A stretch of 64,000 bases of DNA from Fallopia convolvulus (GCA_964016875.1 OZ024735.1:1597469-1661468), one strand, 5' to 3'. Numbered from the stretch's first letter, positions 31,416 to 43,266 are shown. A program made the numbers and translations. Notes: generated by a model not told the origin, from the sequence alone.

Positions 31416-32160
31416 GAGGGATTGCAGAGAGGACGAAGTGAGAAAGAGAGTGAAAATAATGCAAGAGAAAGAGCGAACCTTTTGAAATAATCCTTCTCCT
31501 TATTTATGCTTGAATTGTAGTTGATTGGAACTGAAAAGACACTTTCCTTTTGCTAAATGATTTCCACATATTTGAAAACATATCGTTGGAGAAAGTTGAT
31601 TCTTGTCTTACTCTGAATTTGACGTACTCAACCTGTTCTGAGTCAACCACTTAACTAGCAAATCTTCCAAACAAACAGCTTTCCGCACGTGATTCACAGT
31701 CACTAACCTTACTCAAGCTGGCAACATCCATTGAAAAGAGAATACATTTGGTTCTTTGGGGTTTTGCACAAGGGTGCCAAAGAGAACCACGAGAAATAAT
31801 TTATGTCGATTTTTCAATCATGTAGATTAGTCTTCATTTATATCAAGAAATACAAAAATAAGCTTATAGAGACTCCCTAACACGACAAGCTTGGGTAGGC
31901 TGTAGAGTCAACCGTCATTTGTGCTTGTAATGAGGGTTAGGAACATCAATTTTGACTCTTTTGGGCTCAAACAATGGTTTCAAAATGTATTTAAGACATA
32001 AATCAAGAAGCAAAGAATGAAGACATAATGATATGTATGGTTCATGAGTATGTAACATGGAAGCATTCCACACTTAACACCTTAAGATCATAAAACTATT
32101 GAATCATAAATAGAGCATCTAATCTAGCCAATCATTGAGGGAATATGGATAGGAAAAAGA

Positions 32161-33430
32161 TTAGTTTAGGGAAATCATACCTAGATCCATGCAAAAATGT
32201 ACGAAGGGTTCACGATTAAGAGTCTTTGTGAATATGTCTGCACGCTGTTCACTTGTTCGGCAGAAATCCATGGTCACCAACCCTTTGTCAACACAATCAC
32301 AAAGAAAGTGATGACGAATATCGATATGCTTGGTTCGTGAGTGTTGAATAGGATTCTTTGAGATGTTTATGACGCTTGTATTGTCACACATTATGGGTAT
32401 GCCGTCATACTTCGACCCAAAATCATGAAGTTGTTGCTTGAGCTAAAGAAGTTGAGTGCAACACGTAGCAGCGACAATTTACTCAACCTCCGTAGTAGAG
32501 AGATCTATAGAATTCTGTTTCATGGACCCCCCAAGACACAAGACATGGTCCATGAAATTGAGTCATTCCAAAAGTACTCTTCCGGTCAACCTTGTTCTAG
32601 GCAAAATCAACATCCGAGTACCTTACTAGGCCAAAGTCACAAGAGGTTGGGTACCATAAGCACAAGTCATCAGAACCTTTGAAATACCTTAGAATCCTCT
32701 TCATTGCTTTGAGATTAGATTCTCTTGCATTAGACTGAAACCTAGCACACAAACATACACTGAACATGATGTCAAGCCTGCTTGCCGTGAGGTAGAGTAG
32801 ATAACCTATAATACATCGATACAAGTTTTGATCAAATTTATTCTTGTTCTCATCTTTTCCTAGAGAAGTAGTGTGGGAGATAGGTGTATCAAAGGATTTC
32901 GAGTTATCTAGATCAAACTTCTTGACACACTACGTGAGGTATTTCTGTTGATGTGCTCTTGTTCCATCACCTCCTTAAACAACTTGAAGTCCTAAAAAGA
33001 ACTTAAGTTCACCAACCATACTCATTTCAAATTCACTAGCCATGAGGTTGGCGAACTTCTTCACTAACTTATCATTGGTTGATCCAAAAATGATGTCGTT
33101 GATGTAGACTTGCATAACCAGAGTGTGCTTTCCCTCTTTAAGAAGAAAGAGAGTCTTATCCACTTGTCCTCGAACATATCCATGTTGTAGCAAGAATTGA
33201 GAAAGCATGTCCTACCAAGCTCTTGGAGCCTGCTTCAACCCTTAAAGTGCTTTGTCGAGTTTGAAAACATGATCTGGGTGGGCGATGTCTTCGAAACCAA
33301 GGGTTTTTTCCACAAAGACTTCTTCTTTTAGAAAGCCATTTAGAAAGGTAGTCTTTACATCCATTTGTTGAAGCTTGTATCCATGATGAGTTGAGTAAGC
33401 AATCAAGAGACGAACTGCCTCAAGACAAGC
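32161..33430 (-). pseudogene. Copia A reverse transcriptase and RNase H, broken
   Basis: Blocks in order: 'KLQQMDVKTTFLNGFLKEEVFVE', 'GLKQAPRAW', 'YINDIIFGSTND' (YVDD box as YIND), 'FEMSMVGELKFFLGLQV', 'MYRCIIGYLLYLTASRLDI', 'MKRILRYFKGS', then RNase H 'CDNTSVINISKNPIQHSRTKHIDIRHHF'. Several stops and shifts separate them. The YIND substitution and the missing integrase mean it cannot act alone. Confidence 0.85.
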
Positions 33431-33597
33431 TACAAGAGCAAATATGGGTCACCATTTGCTCGCCCACCAATCATACACACAAGCCTTGATCACGGGTGGC
33501 TTCTAGAACGAATCATTGATAATTGTATTTGTTGAAGACATCTTTCATGTAAATAGAAGTACTAAAACAGAAATAGAGCCAAGCTCTAATACCAAAT

Positions 33598-34363
33598 GTA
33601 GGATCGTTAGTACGTCTAGGTCGCCGACCTCAACTAAGTCGTCGACCTCTTAACTAAATGCAGCAGAAATAAACTAGAAGAAAGACTTACTTGCACACAA
33701 TGATTTTTATAGTGGAAATACTTGATCGATGAACTCTATCAAACATGTGTGAAAACCACTCCCTTCCAAGTTTTCGCTTGGAAGGATTAAAAGTCGTAGC
33801 TTGCTTTATTGATGTTTTGGACCGTTTACAAGAACACCCTGGATCTAGACCTACTTCCCAAGCACTCTAGAACTCGTTGTGAACCGAGTAACTACAACCC
33901 TCAACTTGTCTAACAAGCCTATGTCTCTCGAACTCTCGTTTTCTTTCTTTCTTAACACAAAAATGGAGTACGAGTTTATGAGTATTGTAACCTAAAGCCT
34001 TAGCTTAAATACACACAAACTAGGTCAGATTATAGAGAATAATATCTTCCAATTCGGTTATGGCAAGATATTATTTCTTTTATCCTTACAAAATCATCCT
34101 AAGCTTAAGATAAGATTACGATAAAAATGGCTTAGGGCAAAGGCAATAATCGGCTAACAGTAAAATCCTCATGAGATCTTTCCTAAAACAAGATTATACT
34201 ATCCAAACTCCAAAGATCTCACGTGTCTTCAAGATCTCCGAGATTTGCCTTCAACACACGTCGACGACCTAGCTGACGTTGGCGACTCTATTCAAAGACT
34301 CGATGTCCTTCACGTGGTAGACATTTGGAACCATCAAAATCAAAGACTCCAACTTTTCTAAAA
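33598..34363 (-). mobile_element. SIRE-like Copia LTR 2
   Basis: 766 bp, TG at 33598, ending 'ctaaaa' at 34363 where LTR 1 has 'ctaaca'. A primer site lies on its left and a polypurine tract (complement of 34364-34380) on its right, so it is both the 5' LTR of element A and the 3' LTR of element B. Terminal palindrome pairs: 33619/33637 and about 34261/34279. Confidence 0.85.
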
Positions 34364-35438
34364 AATTCCCCCTTTTTGATGGTGACAAACTCCTTTCATC
34401 TTGTATAAACATGGAAAGACCAAATATCAAACAAAATATGCAATAATTACCAAGTTTGACAAAAGTTCCCCCTAAGTTGGATAACCCACATGCAATTCAG
34501 CATAGATATTCCCATTATTTTATCTACCCCCAACCGTTTCTCCTTTTGGCATCATCAAAAAGAGCAACTCTAAATAGTCATTGAATAAGAAATAATCAAA
34601 CGAGGGTAAATAAAGAAATTATCCAACGTACACACAAAAACCACAACAAAAAGAGCAAAATAGTCTTAAACATGCCACAGAGAAAGAAAAAACACATAAA
34701 TGAAACTGAATAGATGTTTTTGAGATGGTAGATATCATCTCGCCTTTGTTTGATTCCTCCATACATGGTCAATTTTCCAACAACGTCTTCCAAGGTGACT
34801 GACTTGGTTTCACTGTTGGTTAGCAACGCAACAACAACCTCGTTCCATTTTGCAGTATGCCCTTAGATCAACTTGCTAACCTGCTTCCATTGAGGAAGTT
34901 TTTCATCAAGAGATTCAAGTTGGCTTACCACAACTTGAAATCTTGAGTGATAATCACCCAAGGATTCATTCTTCTCTTGACTCATCCTTCATACTCCCTT
35001 TCTAGAGCAATGATGAGATCCTTCTTCACATCATCATTTCCTTGGTGAAGCCTTTTAAGAGAATCCCACATTTCCTTAGCAGTCTTGTATTGGACAACCT
35101 TCTTCAAGTCTCTAGGGTTTAGAGCATGGTGAAGAACCTTCTTAGCACGAGCGTTCTTCTCTAGCTTCTTGTACTCAACGTCACCATAGTCCTCCTTCTA
35201 TTTATCTTCCTTTCCATCAACAGTGAGAAAGGTTTGATGACCCATCTCGATAACTTTCCAGAGTTGTACATCGAGTGAGCAAATATGGGTCTCCATTTGC
35301 TCGACCCACCAATCATACTCACCAGCCTTGAGCACTGGTGGCTTCTAGAACGAATCATTGATAGCGGTGTTTGTTGAAGACATCTTTCCTGTAAATAGAA
35401 GTACTAAAATAGATCTAGAGCCAAGCTTTGATACCAAT
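34364..35438 (-). mobile_element. Copia element B: gag remnant joined to 3' UTR
   Basis: From the primer site beside LTR 3 (complement of about 35419-35438, 'TTGGTATCAAAGCTTGG') a gag frame starts at 35383 ('MSSTNTAINDSF') and continues with 'EYDWWVEQMETHICSLDVQLWKVIEMG', 'KTAKEMWDSLKRLHQG' and 'VKKDLIIALEREYE', a UBN2/gag-polypeptide pattern, with stops. From about 34748 it passes straight into the 3' UTR and polypurine tract. All of pol is missing. Confidence 0.75.
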
Positions 35439-36204
35439 TGTAGGATCGTTAGTACGTCTAGGTCACCGACCTCAACTAAGTCGTCGAACTCTTATGTAAA
35501 TGCAGCGGAAATAAACTACAAGAAAGACTTACTTGCACACAATGATTTTTATAGTGGAAACACTTGATCGATGAACTCTATCAATCAAGTGTGAAAACCA
35601 CGCCCTTCCAAGTTCTCGCTTGGAAGGATTAAAAGTCGTAGCTTGCTTTATTGATCTTTTGGATTGTTTACAAGAACACCTTGGATCTAGACCTACTTCC
35701 CAAGCACTCTAGAACTTGTTGTGAACCAAGTAACTACATCCCTCAACCTGTCTAACAAGCCTACGTCTCTCGAACTCTCATTTTCTATCTTTCTTAACAC
35801 AAAAATGGAGTATGAGTTTGTGAGTATTCTAACCTAAAGCCTTATCTTAAATACACACAAACGAGGTCAGATAAAAGAGAATAATATCTTCCAATTCGGT
35901 TATGGGAAGATATTATTTCTTTTATCCTTACAAATCATCCTAAGCATAAGATAAGATTACAATAAAAATGGCTTAGGGCAAAGGCAATAATCGGCTAAAA
36001 ATATAATCCTCATGAGATATTTCCCAAAACAAGATTATACTATCCAAACTCCAAAGATCTCACGCGTCTTCAAGATCTCTGAGATTTGCCTTCAACACAC
36101 GTCGACGACCTAACTGACGTTGGTGACTCCATTCAAAGGCTCGAGGTCTTTCACGTGGTAGACATTTGGAACCATCAAAATCAAAGCCTCCAACTTTTCT
36201 AACA
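35439..36204 (-). mobile_element. SIRE-like Copia LTR 3
   Basis: 766 bp, TG at 35439 to 'ctaaca' at 36204. It has a primer site on its left. On its right it abuts pol coding sequence of element C rather than a polypurine tract, so it is the 5' end of the A/B tandem inserted into C. Left palindrome pair at 35461/35479. Confidence 0.8.
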
Positions 36205-37829
36205 GAGAGAAATGCATTGAATGCACATAAATTCTTAAGTGAAGAAAGTGTTTGAACACCCCTTAAAAAATCAGAAATAATGTTGGTTACCGGATGAGCA
36301 TCCTTTTTCTGATAGTTCAACTGAAGTTGAGTGAGGTCGACCACCTCACTATCACGATGTTGCTTAAATTCAAGGTTACCATTCTCGAATGGTTCTTCAA
36401 TTTTATCAACCTCAACATCATCAGAATTTTCTCCCGCCTCTTCCAAAGATGGCATATCAGAATCATCTGGGTCAACCACCTGTTCTGGGTCGGCAACCTT
36501 TGAAACTTGAGCAATTTCCACAATGCGAACTTCTGTCTCATCACAAAGATGAAAAACTAGATCACCTTCATCTTCATCTTCAATATAGCTTCCTCCCATT
36601 GTGTTTTCATCGAACACAACGTGAACACTTTCTTCCACTTTCCTAGTTCGCTTGTTGAAGACTTTGTAGGCTTTGCTATACTGAGAGTAACCTACAAAAG
36701 TTCCTTCATCACTTCTATCATCCATCTTACCCAGATTATCTTTTCCATTATTATGTACAAAACATTATTAACGTTCGTAGGTAGGCAACGTTCGATTTTC
36801 TTCCTCTCAAAAGCTCGTATGGTGTCTTCCCAAGAAGAGGACGCACCATAGCTCTATTTAATACATAACAAGTGGTATTGATGGCTTCTCCCCATAAATT
36901 CCTTGGTAGGCCACTCGAGATCAACAAGGTCCTCGACGTGTCCTCCAAAGTTAGATTCTTTCTCTCAACTACACCGTTTTGTTGAGGAGTTCTCGGGGTT
37001 GAAAAGTTGTGACCTACACCATTTTCCTTGCAAAAGTCTAGGAACAAAACATTTTCAAATTCTATGCCATGATCTGATCGGATTGAAACCAAAGGTACTC
37101 CAAACACCTTTTCTGTTAACTTCCTCCGTGCACCGAGTTCTTCGAATACTTGGTCTTTAAAAGACAGAAAAGTACCCATGTATACCGTGAAAAGTCATCG
37201 ATAATAACATACACATATCCATTACCTCCTTGACTTCTCACTCACATAGGTACACAAAGATCCATATGAATTAACTCCAAGGGTTTAGATGTACTTACCT
37301 CCTTTTTAGGTTTGAATGAAGATCTAACATGTTTCTCATTTCACATGCTTCACAAATTTCATACATGCTTGGATCAATCTTAGGTAACCCACGTACCAAA
37401 TCCTGTTTGTGAAGTTTGTTGATAAGTTGTAGATTCGAATGACCAAATCTGCTATGCCAGAGGTTGGCATCGTCTTCGATCACTTAAAAACACAACTTTT
37501 CTTCAGGTAAGAGCGAGGGGACAAATTTATAAAGATTGTTCTCACACGTTGCCTTCAGAAGAGTCTTACCTGAGTTAGCATCAATTATTTGACACCCATG
37601 TGAGTAAAAAAAAACTTGAGAGAGATTGTTATCACACAGTTGGGAAACACTTAGGAGATTATATCTAAGACCTTTGACATAACTAACATTGTTGACACAA
37701 AAGTTCTTAGAAATTCTTACCTTACCAATATTAATGAATTGTCCCTTAGTTACCGAAGGTGATGTTGCTACCTTCTTGTTGTTAAAGTGAGATGAATGAC
37801 TCAAAGCTTCCAGTCAAATGAGTTGAGCA
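36205..37829 (-). pseudogene. Copia element C: GAG-pre-integrase, integrase, RT start
   Basis: Minus-strand order: 'LLSVSQLCDNNLSQVFF' (pre-integrase), 'LWHSRFGHSNLQLINKL' and 'CEACEMRN' (zinc-binding HHCC region, partly degenerate), integrase core 'VPLVSIRSDHGIEFEN' and 'NFSTPRTPQQNGVVERKN', then 'DRSDEGTFVGYSQYSKAYKVFNKRT' and 'HPVTNIISDFLRGVQTLSSLKNLCAFNAFLS', which leads toward RT and is cut by LTR 3. A VADPEQ/VVDPDD hexapeptide repeat (36469/36487) carries the family palindrome motif. The rest of C RT is not found to the left as a continuous piece. Confidence 0.85.
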
Positions 37830-38433
37830 TGTTGGGAAATTTGATCACCTACTAGCAACAATAGCGGCAACACAGATCCAAAAGAGAAATTAGAAACAAA
37901 CAATAACAAGGACACATGTGATTTGTTGACCCAGTTCGTCGGAATGACTACGTCTGGGGGCACTACCAAGCCAAGTATATCCACTAGATCTGAGACTTAC
38001 AAGGATTACAAGACTTGTAAGTCTAACCTAATCTCTCTATCACTCTTATTTTCCCTCTCTTTGCTCTCTGGTTTTCGGCACACCAATTACAATAACATGG
38101 ATAGGTTAAAATAGAAAATCAAAAGGCCAAAAGAAACCCTAGAAACTCGTGCAACTTGGGCCCCAAGAAAAAACCGACACTTTTCTGGACTCCGCCAATT
38201 ACGTGAGCAAGGCCTCAAGTTACACGGCCGCGCAATTCTCGGTCTACCCGCGCTTTCAGCTTCTGCTGAAATTGCACGACTTGTCTCCTCAAAAGCACGC
38301 CCGCGCTTTCAGATATCACCCCGCGTTTTTCTAGGCCGCGATTACGACCCTCCTGGTCGCGGTTGCGGTTTTCCACTTTGCTCTACCTTTGTCTTTTCTT
38401 CGACCTAAATCAATCAGGCTCCAAAACCTAACA
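37830..38433 (-). mobile_element. LTR of a different Copia element (Copia X)
   Basis: TG at 37830 ('TGTTGGGAAATTTG') to 'cctaaca' at 38433. On the right, 'atctccacttgg' gives a Copia-type purine tract (CCAAGTGGAGAT) on the minus strand, so this is a 3' LTR in minus orientation, inserted in element C. It contains CpG-rich motif pairs: CCGCGC at 38228/38248, CCGCG at 38301/38321, and 38336/38357. Confidence 0.65.
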
Positions 38434-38592
38434 ATCTCCACTTGGAGACTGATTCCAATTGTAGTTGACATCATCAGCAACAGTCTTTCAGTCTTTTTAG
38501 TGTCGGGCCTTCAACTTACGTCAGCCCGTCTGAAGCCCTGCTAGGCCTCAGTTCTTCAAGCTTGTCAGTGTTGTGATGGTTTCCCACACACT
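38434..38592 (-). mobile_element. Remnant of Copia X internal 3' region
   Basis: About 160 bp after the purine tract with no coding frame. The rest of the element is missing and the boundary to the next unit is approximate. Confidence 0.4.
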
Positions 38593-39706
38593 CGCTAGAA
38601 TACGAGATCTATCGTAGTATTAGATCAAGATCAAATCACGAGGATTATTTCTGTTTTAGTAAATTCTAGAAATAAGTTCCTAAGCCAAATATAATGATTT
38701 TTGGTGTAATTCTAACTGCTAAAAACAATTAAAATAAGTAAATTATGAGAATAAAAAGTATATGAGAAAGAAAAGTTCCAGGGCAAGGAATCCCCACAAC
38801 TTTGATCCACGGAGTTTGAATCGCACTTCTACCTAAACTGAGTTGGATATTTGTTATGAAGGTTATTGTCTAATGTCATAAATTAATTTTTCCCAAACTT
38901 TAACTTAATGTACTTCTATCAAATTAAGAACCCACTCTCGTGACGAAACAAAATCGATAGAAACCCTCTAAGCACTTAGAAATCTAGATGGTAAACCAAA
39001 CTTGCCCCACTCTCGTGATGCATCAAACTTGACTCAAACACCTAGAAGTTCTATGACAATTAACACATGATAAACTAATCCTCAAGTTCAATTCTAGTTT
39101 TTCCAAATAGATAGAACCACCTCTCGATGTGTTCTCTCTATTTTGTTTACTTACTTAGACTACCACCTCTCGATGCGCAATATAAACAAGACTCTAACAA
39201 GTTTAAACCTATTAGATTAAGCCCCTAGAATCAAATCATATTAGTTTTCCAACCCAATTCAAGCAAAAGGTATTGAATCTAATCCGCTTCACATTATTGG
39301 GATCAACCAAACCCTAGAACTATCGAGTTTAGCCTAGCATAATGAAATTCATGATCAAAACAATTAAATCAAACATGAATAAGAATAATAACAATAATTG
39401 AAATAGAAACTTACTAGAAATTCAATTGAAAGAACAATTAGATCCAAAGTGTAAAGCAAATCTCCAAAGCGAAAGAGCGTAGAACTAAAAATCTTAGAAA
39501 ATCTCTCTTCTCTCTACTTGAAATTAGAAATAGTAATAATGCATAAAAAGTCCCCCAAAAAGAGTTTTCTAAAGAGTATTTCTATTAAAGGCAAAAAATA
39601 TCCAAAAATACAACATAAAAGATGGCCCCACGTGCAAGAAATAAGTGACTGGCGGCTGACTCCCGTCGTCTCGACCGAGACGAGCCTCGTCTCGATCGAG
39701 AAGAAC
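38593..39706 (-). mobile_element. Probable Athila/Tat-type LTR (LTR Y)
   Basis: Non-coding and AT-rich, with repeated 'cca(c)ctctcg(t/a)tg' phrases (38934, 39007, 39120, 39166) and U5-like 'aaacttactagaaattcaatt'. The right end 'gaagtcaaca' (TGTTGACTTC on the minus strand) fits an LTR start. A palindrome pair GTCTCGACCGAGAC (39668) / GTCTCGATCGAGAA (39689), 21 bp apart, lies in what would be U3. Family assignment is tentative. Confidence 0.4.
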
Positions 39707-39979
39707 CCTCGAAGTCAACATCATTGTAGTCTTCCTTCTTTTTATCATCCTTTCCATTAGTAGTGAGAAAGGTTTGAGGGTCTATCTCGATAACCTTCCG
39801 AAGTTGTCCATCGAGAGAGCATATATGAGTCTCCATTTACTCGACCCACCAATCATACTCACCAGCCTTGAGCATTGTTGGCTTCCAGAATGAATCATTG
39901 ATGGTCGTGTTTGTTGAAGTCATCTTTCCTATAAATGAGAAGTAATAAAATAGATATAGATCCAAGCTCCGATACCAAT
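39707..39979 (-). pseudogene. Copia C gag start and primer-binding site
   Basis: gag starts at 39923 ('MTSTNTTINDSFWKP') and reads 'AGEYDWWVE' (stop) 'METHICSLDGQLRKVIEIDPQTFL' before the insertion at about 39707. The primer site is the complement of 39960-39979 (TTGGTATCGGAGCTTGG, changed from ..CAAAGC..). Confidence 0.75.
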
Positions 39980-40784
39980 TGTAGGATCGTTAGTGCGTCT
40001 AGGTCGACGACCTCAACTAGTTCGTCGACCTCTTAAGTATATGTAGCAGAAATTTAATTTAGAAGAAAGACTAGCGGAAATTTAACTTAGAAGAGAGACT
40101 TACTTGAACTCAAGGATGTTTTTAGTGGAAGCACATGATTAATGAACTCTATCAATCAAGTGTGAAAGCCACTCCCTTCCAAGCTCTCTCTTGGAAGGGT
40201 TAAAAGTCGTAGCTTGCTTTATTGATCTTTTGATTGGATTACAAGAACACCCCGAAACTAGTCCTACTTCCCTAAGCACACTAGAACTCATGTGAACCAA
40301 GTAATTGCAACCCTCAACCAATCTAACAAGCCTACGTCTCTCCAAACTCTCAAACAATCTTTTTCTTTCTTTCACAACTAGAGTATTGAGTTCGTGTGTC
40401 TTCTAACCTAAAGCTTTAGATTAACTACATAAGAACTATGTCAGATAAGAAAGAATATTATCTTCTAATTCGGTTATGGCAAGATAATATTTTTTTTATC
40501 TTTACAATCTCATCCTAAGCATAAAAAAAGATATAATGATATATGGCTTAGGGAAAATTAAAGGCAACAATCGGACAGCTATCCTATCATAGGAAGATCT
40601 TTCCTAAAACAAGAATATACTATCCAATCTTCAAAGATCACATGCGTCTTCAAGATCTTCTATGTTTGCCTTAAACTCACGACGACGACCTGATTGACAT
40701 TGGCGACTCTGCTAAGAGACTTATGGTCGTCCACGTGATAGATGTATGGAACCATCAAAATCAAAGCCTTCAGCTTTTCTAGCA
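39980..40784 (-). mobile_element. SIRE-like Copia LTR 4 (5' LTR of element C)
   Basis: 805 bp, TG at 39980 to 'ctagca' at 40784. It is longer than the other three mainly because a segment with 'gcggaaatttaacttagaag' is duplicated at about 40040-40100. Palindrome pair at 40004/40022. Confidence 0.8.
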
Positions 40785-41342
40785 GAGTCGCAACAGAGTT
40801 TTCATGATCATTACATTGACAATTGCATTTCGGTCGTTTGTCGCATGTCTCCGGTTAGTGCTCCCATGCTAAATGATCTTTTGGGGAATAGGTTTTTGAA
40901 GCTTGTTTTGAGAATGGTTATGGGTCAGGCCCAATTGGTAGAGATATCGGTTGACTACCCTTACCCTGAGGGTGTAGAACTCGTATTTCTCGAGGGTTTA
41001 GGCAACTCCATGGGCTGTTACACCCGTTTCTTAGTCGTGTACCATGATAGCCTCGTGGCTAGTTTCAAGGTCCCATTTCTCGCACTTGTTGTTTAGTATT
41101 TGTCGATCCTCAATGTGCGCCTTGATCAACTCTTCCCTAATGCAAGGAGAACTTTCTATGCGTTCATGCTCCGAAGCATAGAGTTATTGGAGAAGCCGAA
41201 TGTGGAGTGCATGTGGGCTTTTGTGCTCGGACAGGATGTTGGTGATTTTGTGAGTTTAAGCATTCTTGGGACGAGTCTAGTGGAAACACCCTCCAATGTC
41301 GTGAACTGGAGGGAGAAATTGTTTTTGGTTCATCATGTTTAG
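40785..41342 (+). pseudogene. Fragment of a Tat-type antisense ORF (putative gypsy type transposon domain)
   Basis: It reads 'VEISVDYPYPEGVELVFLEG', 'YTRFLVVYHDSLVASFKVPFLALVV', a stop at 41097, then 'YLSILNVRLDQLFPNARRTFYAFMLRSIELL' and 'NWREKLFLVHHV'. The pattern (short hydrophobic block, then 'L..L.V.L.QL.PNA' and a Trp-x-x-Lys-x-Phe end) parallels the ORF at 45245 in this window. Such ORFs lie between integrase and 3' LTR in Tat-group gypsy elements, opposite to gag-pol. It is fused to Copia LTR 4 on its left. Confidence 0.5.
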
Positions 41343-42300
41343 AAGTGGATTAGGAAAGCGCAGATTATTCAAGTGAATTGAGAGTCAAGAGAATCAATGA
41401 TCAATAAGCATATCTTTGATGGATTTAACTAGTTGAACACGCTTGATCTTCATATATTTAAACCATATTTGCATTCATACTTACTTTTATTCTTGCATAG
41501 TAGTTTAGTTAATTATTCTACAAACCCCCTATTTGGTTACTTGACACATAAATAATAACATCAATACACGAGTCCTTGTGGGATCGACTCTTACTTGCCG
41601 CTCTACTGAGTTGGTAAAACTAAGATTTCTCTGATAGGTATTAACGACCACTGAAAAATACCTCATCAAGCGCCCCAAAAAGAAGAAGAGAAAGCCAAAT
41701 AGGCGTTCACGATAGATCTTGCGAGGAGCCACAAAGAGTACCTCACCTAGGAGCGCCTAGAGTGTGTTGGTCTCAGTCTTCTCTTTTGCGAGTCGAGGGA
41801 CCAACGGGGTATTTGTGTCTTTATTAATTTGCGTGCTCTTTTGTCCTTTTCCTAATATATATGTTGTCTTTATTCATTTTTTTTTGCAAAGATGAATGCG
41901 ACTCAGATGGCCACAATGTTGAAGAAGAAGAAGAGTGCCCTCAACGACAATGGGGGGAAAGAAGGTTGTGTGGGTTGTTGAGTAGTAAGCAATGAGAAAG
42001 AAAGTTTCTGAATCCCCTATAAAAAGTAAAGCGTCCATAGCACCTCTCCGAACAACTTCCTCAAAAGCCGTGACCAATGGCACCAAAAGGGAAACTCCCG
42101 CCACTCCACATCCGAGAAAAAGAAGCAGAAGGTTTGTGAGTGCAATGTGCACAAGGAGAAAATAGTCTCCACACCTACTTGGATCAAAATAACAATTGGG
42201 GTGGAGGATCGGGATTTCATGGATTTAGTGTGGCCTTGAAAATTTGTCTTTAGACTCTCGAGGCCTTCTTACGAGACTTGTAATGACATCAAGGTTTCTC
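41343..42300 (+). other. LTR-like and antisense-ORF debris
   Basis: A stretch at about 41560-41630 ('gtccttgtgggatcgactc', 'ttgccgctctactg') resembles the 3' end of Athila/Tat LTRs from memory. A Lys-rich fragment at 41890-41950 ('ATMLKKKKSALNDNGGK') may be part of an antisense-ORF C-terminus. No intact feature. Confidence 0.3.
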
Positions 42301-42319
42301 TTTTTTCTCCAGAAGAAAG

Positions 42320-42475
42320 AGTGGGCTAAGAGCAAGCCCAACAGCTTCCCCAAATTCTTGGGGATTGGGTTTTTTGGGATTTTGGACCAAAAAATTACCC
42401 CAACAGATGCTCCATTCCATTCTCCATTTTGGAGGTGAGCTTTCCCTAAATTTGGGGTGATCCCCAAATCTCCAA
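42320..42475. mobile_element. MITE-like hairpin sequence
   Basis: 'agcaagcccaacagcttcc', 'ccccaaattcttgggg' and 'atttggggtgatccccaaat' (42450-42469, 8-bp stem) resemble PIF/Harbinger-type MITEs beginning GAGCA..CCAACAG. The ends and target duplication were not resolved. Confidence 0.35.
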
Positions 42476-42761
42476 ATCAATATATTTTTCTTTTCTTTTT
42501 TCTTTTATTTACTAATTTAATGGATAAAAAATAAAAAGAGCCACCAAAAAGTGAGATTATTAAATTAAGATTCTTTTTTCTGTGTGATGTCGTTTGTTTA
42601 TTTAATTTTATTGTTTGATATATTATGTTGGTGCACAAGAACCTCGATCACGAGCTTGTAATGTGCTAGGCTGATAATGAGAAAAGTCTTCTCATCGAGC
42701 AAGAGAGCAGTGAGTCCAAAGCCCAAACTTCTGAGACTCAAGTGAAAATGAGGGCTTTAAG
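42476..42761. other. Left flank of the + strand gypsy LTR
   Basis: AT-rich, no gene or repeat recognised. Confidence 0.35.
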
Positions 42762-43266
42762 TGTAATACCCGGTTAATTCTTATAAGATTTTTTATTTAA
42801 TTGACTTTACAATTAATCAATTTGTTGGACGATTCCAAGGACCGACATTTATTTTAAAAAAATTAGGAAGCCTTGAAATTATTAACTGAAATTATTAACT
42901 CTTAGAGTGCTTTATGTTATAAACTCGTGTATAATTATATGGGTTTTGTCATAGCTTTAACCTTTAATTAAATATAAACTATATATATAAACAAGTATAT
43001 AACTTAACTATATAAATGTTTTATGGGTAGTCCAATCCTACTTTACATTGCATCACCATCATATATCTATCTAGTACTTATAGCAATTTCAATCTTTCAT
43101 GCTTATCTCTATGCTACTTGGCTAATGGTTCTATATGCAACGTTTTTTTCTTTCATCAATTATATCCTAATCTCATATTCTTTTAAAGTTATCCAAATTA
43201 TTTAGTTTATCACCACCAGCATCAACTCCTTAACCTCTGAGGATCAAACCACTGCTCGTTCATAGC

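Larger units (their letters stand above)
28987..33597 (-). mobile_element. Copia element A, internally deleted
   Basis: It runs in minus orientation from LTR 2 to LTR 1: primer site (complement of 33577-33597, 'tttggtat..agagcttgg'), a short gag start (33541 down to about 33440), a jump into reverse transcriptase at about 33430, RNase H to 32161, spacer (31416-32160), an extra ORF (31415-29600), 3' UTR and polypurine tract. Most of gag, protease and integrase is absent. The junction at about 33435 looks like a deletion between short similar sequences. Confidence 0.75.
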
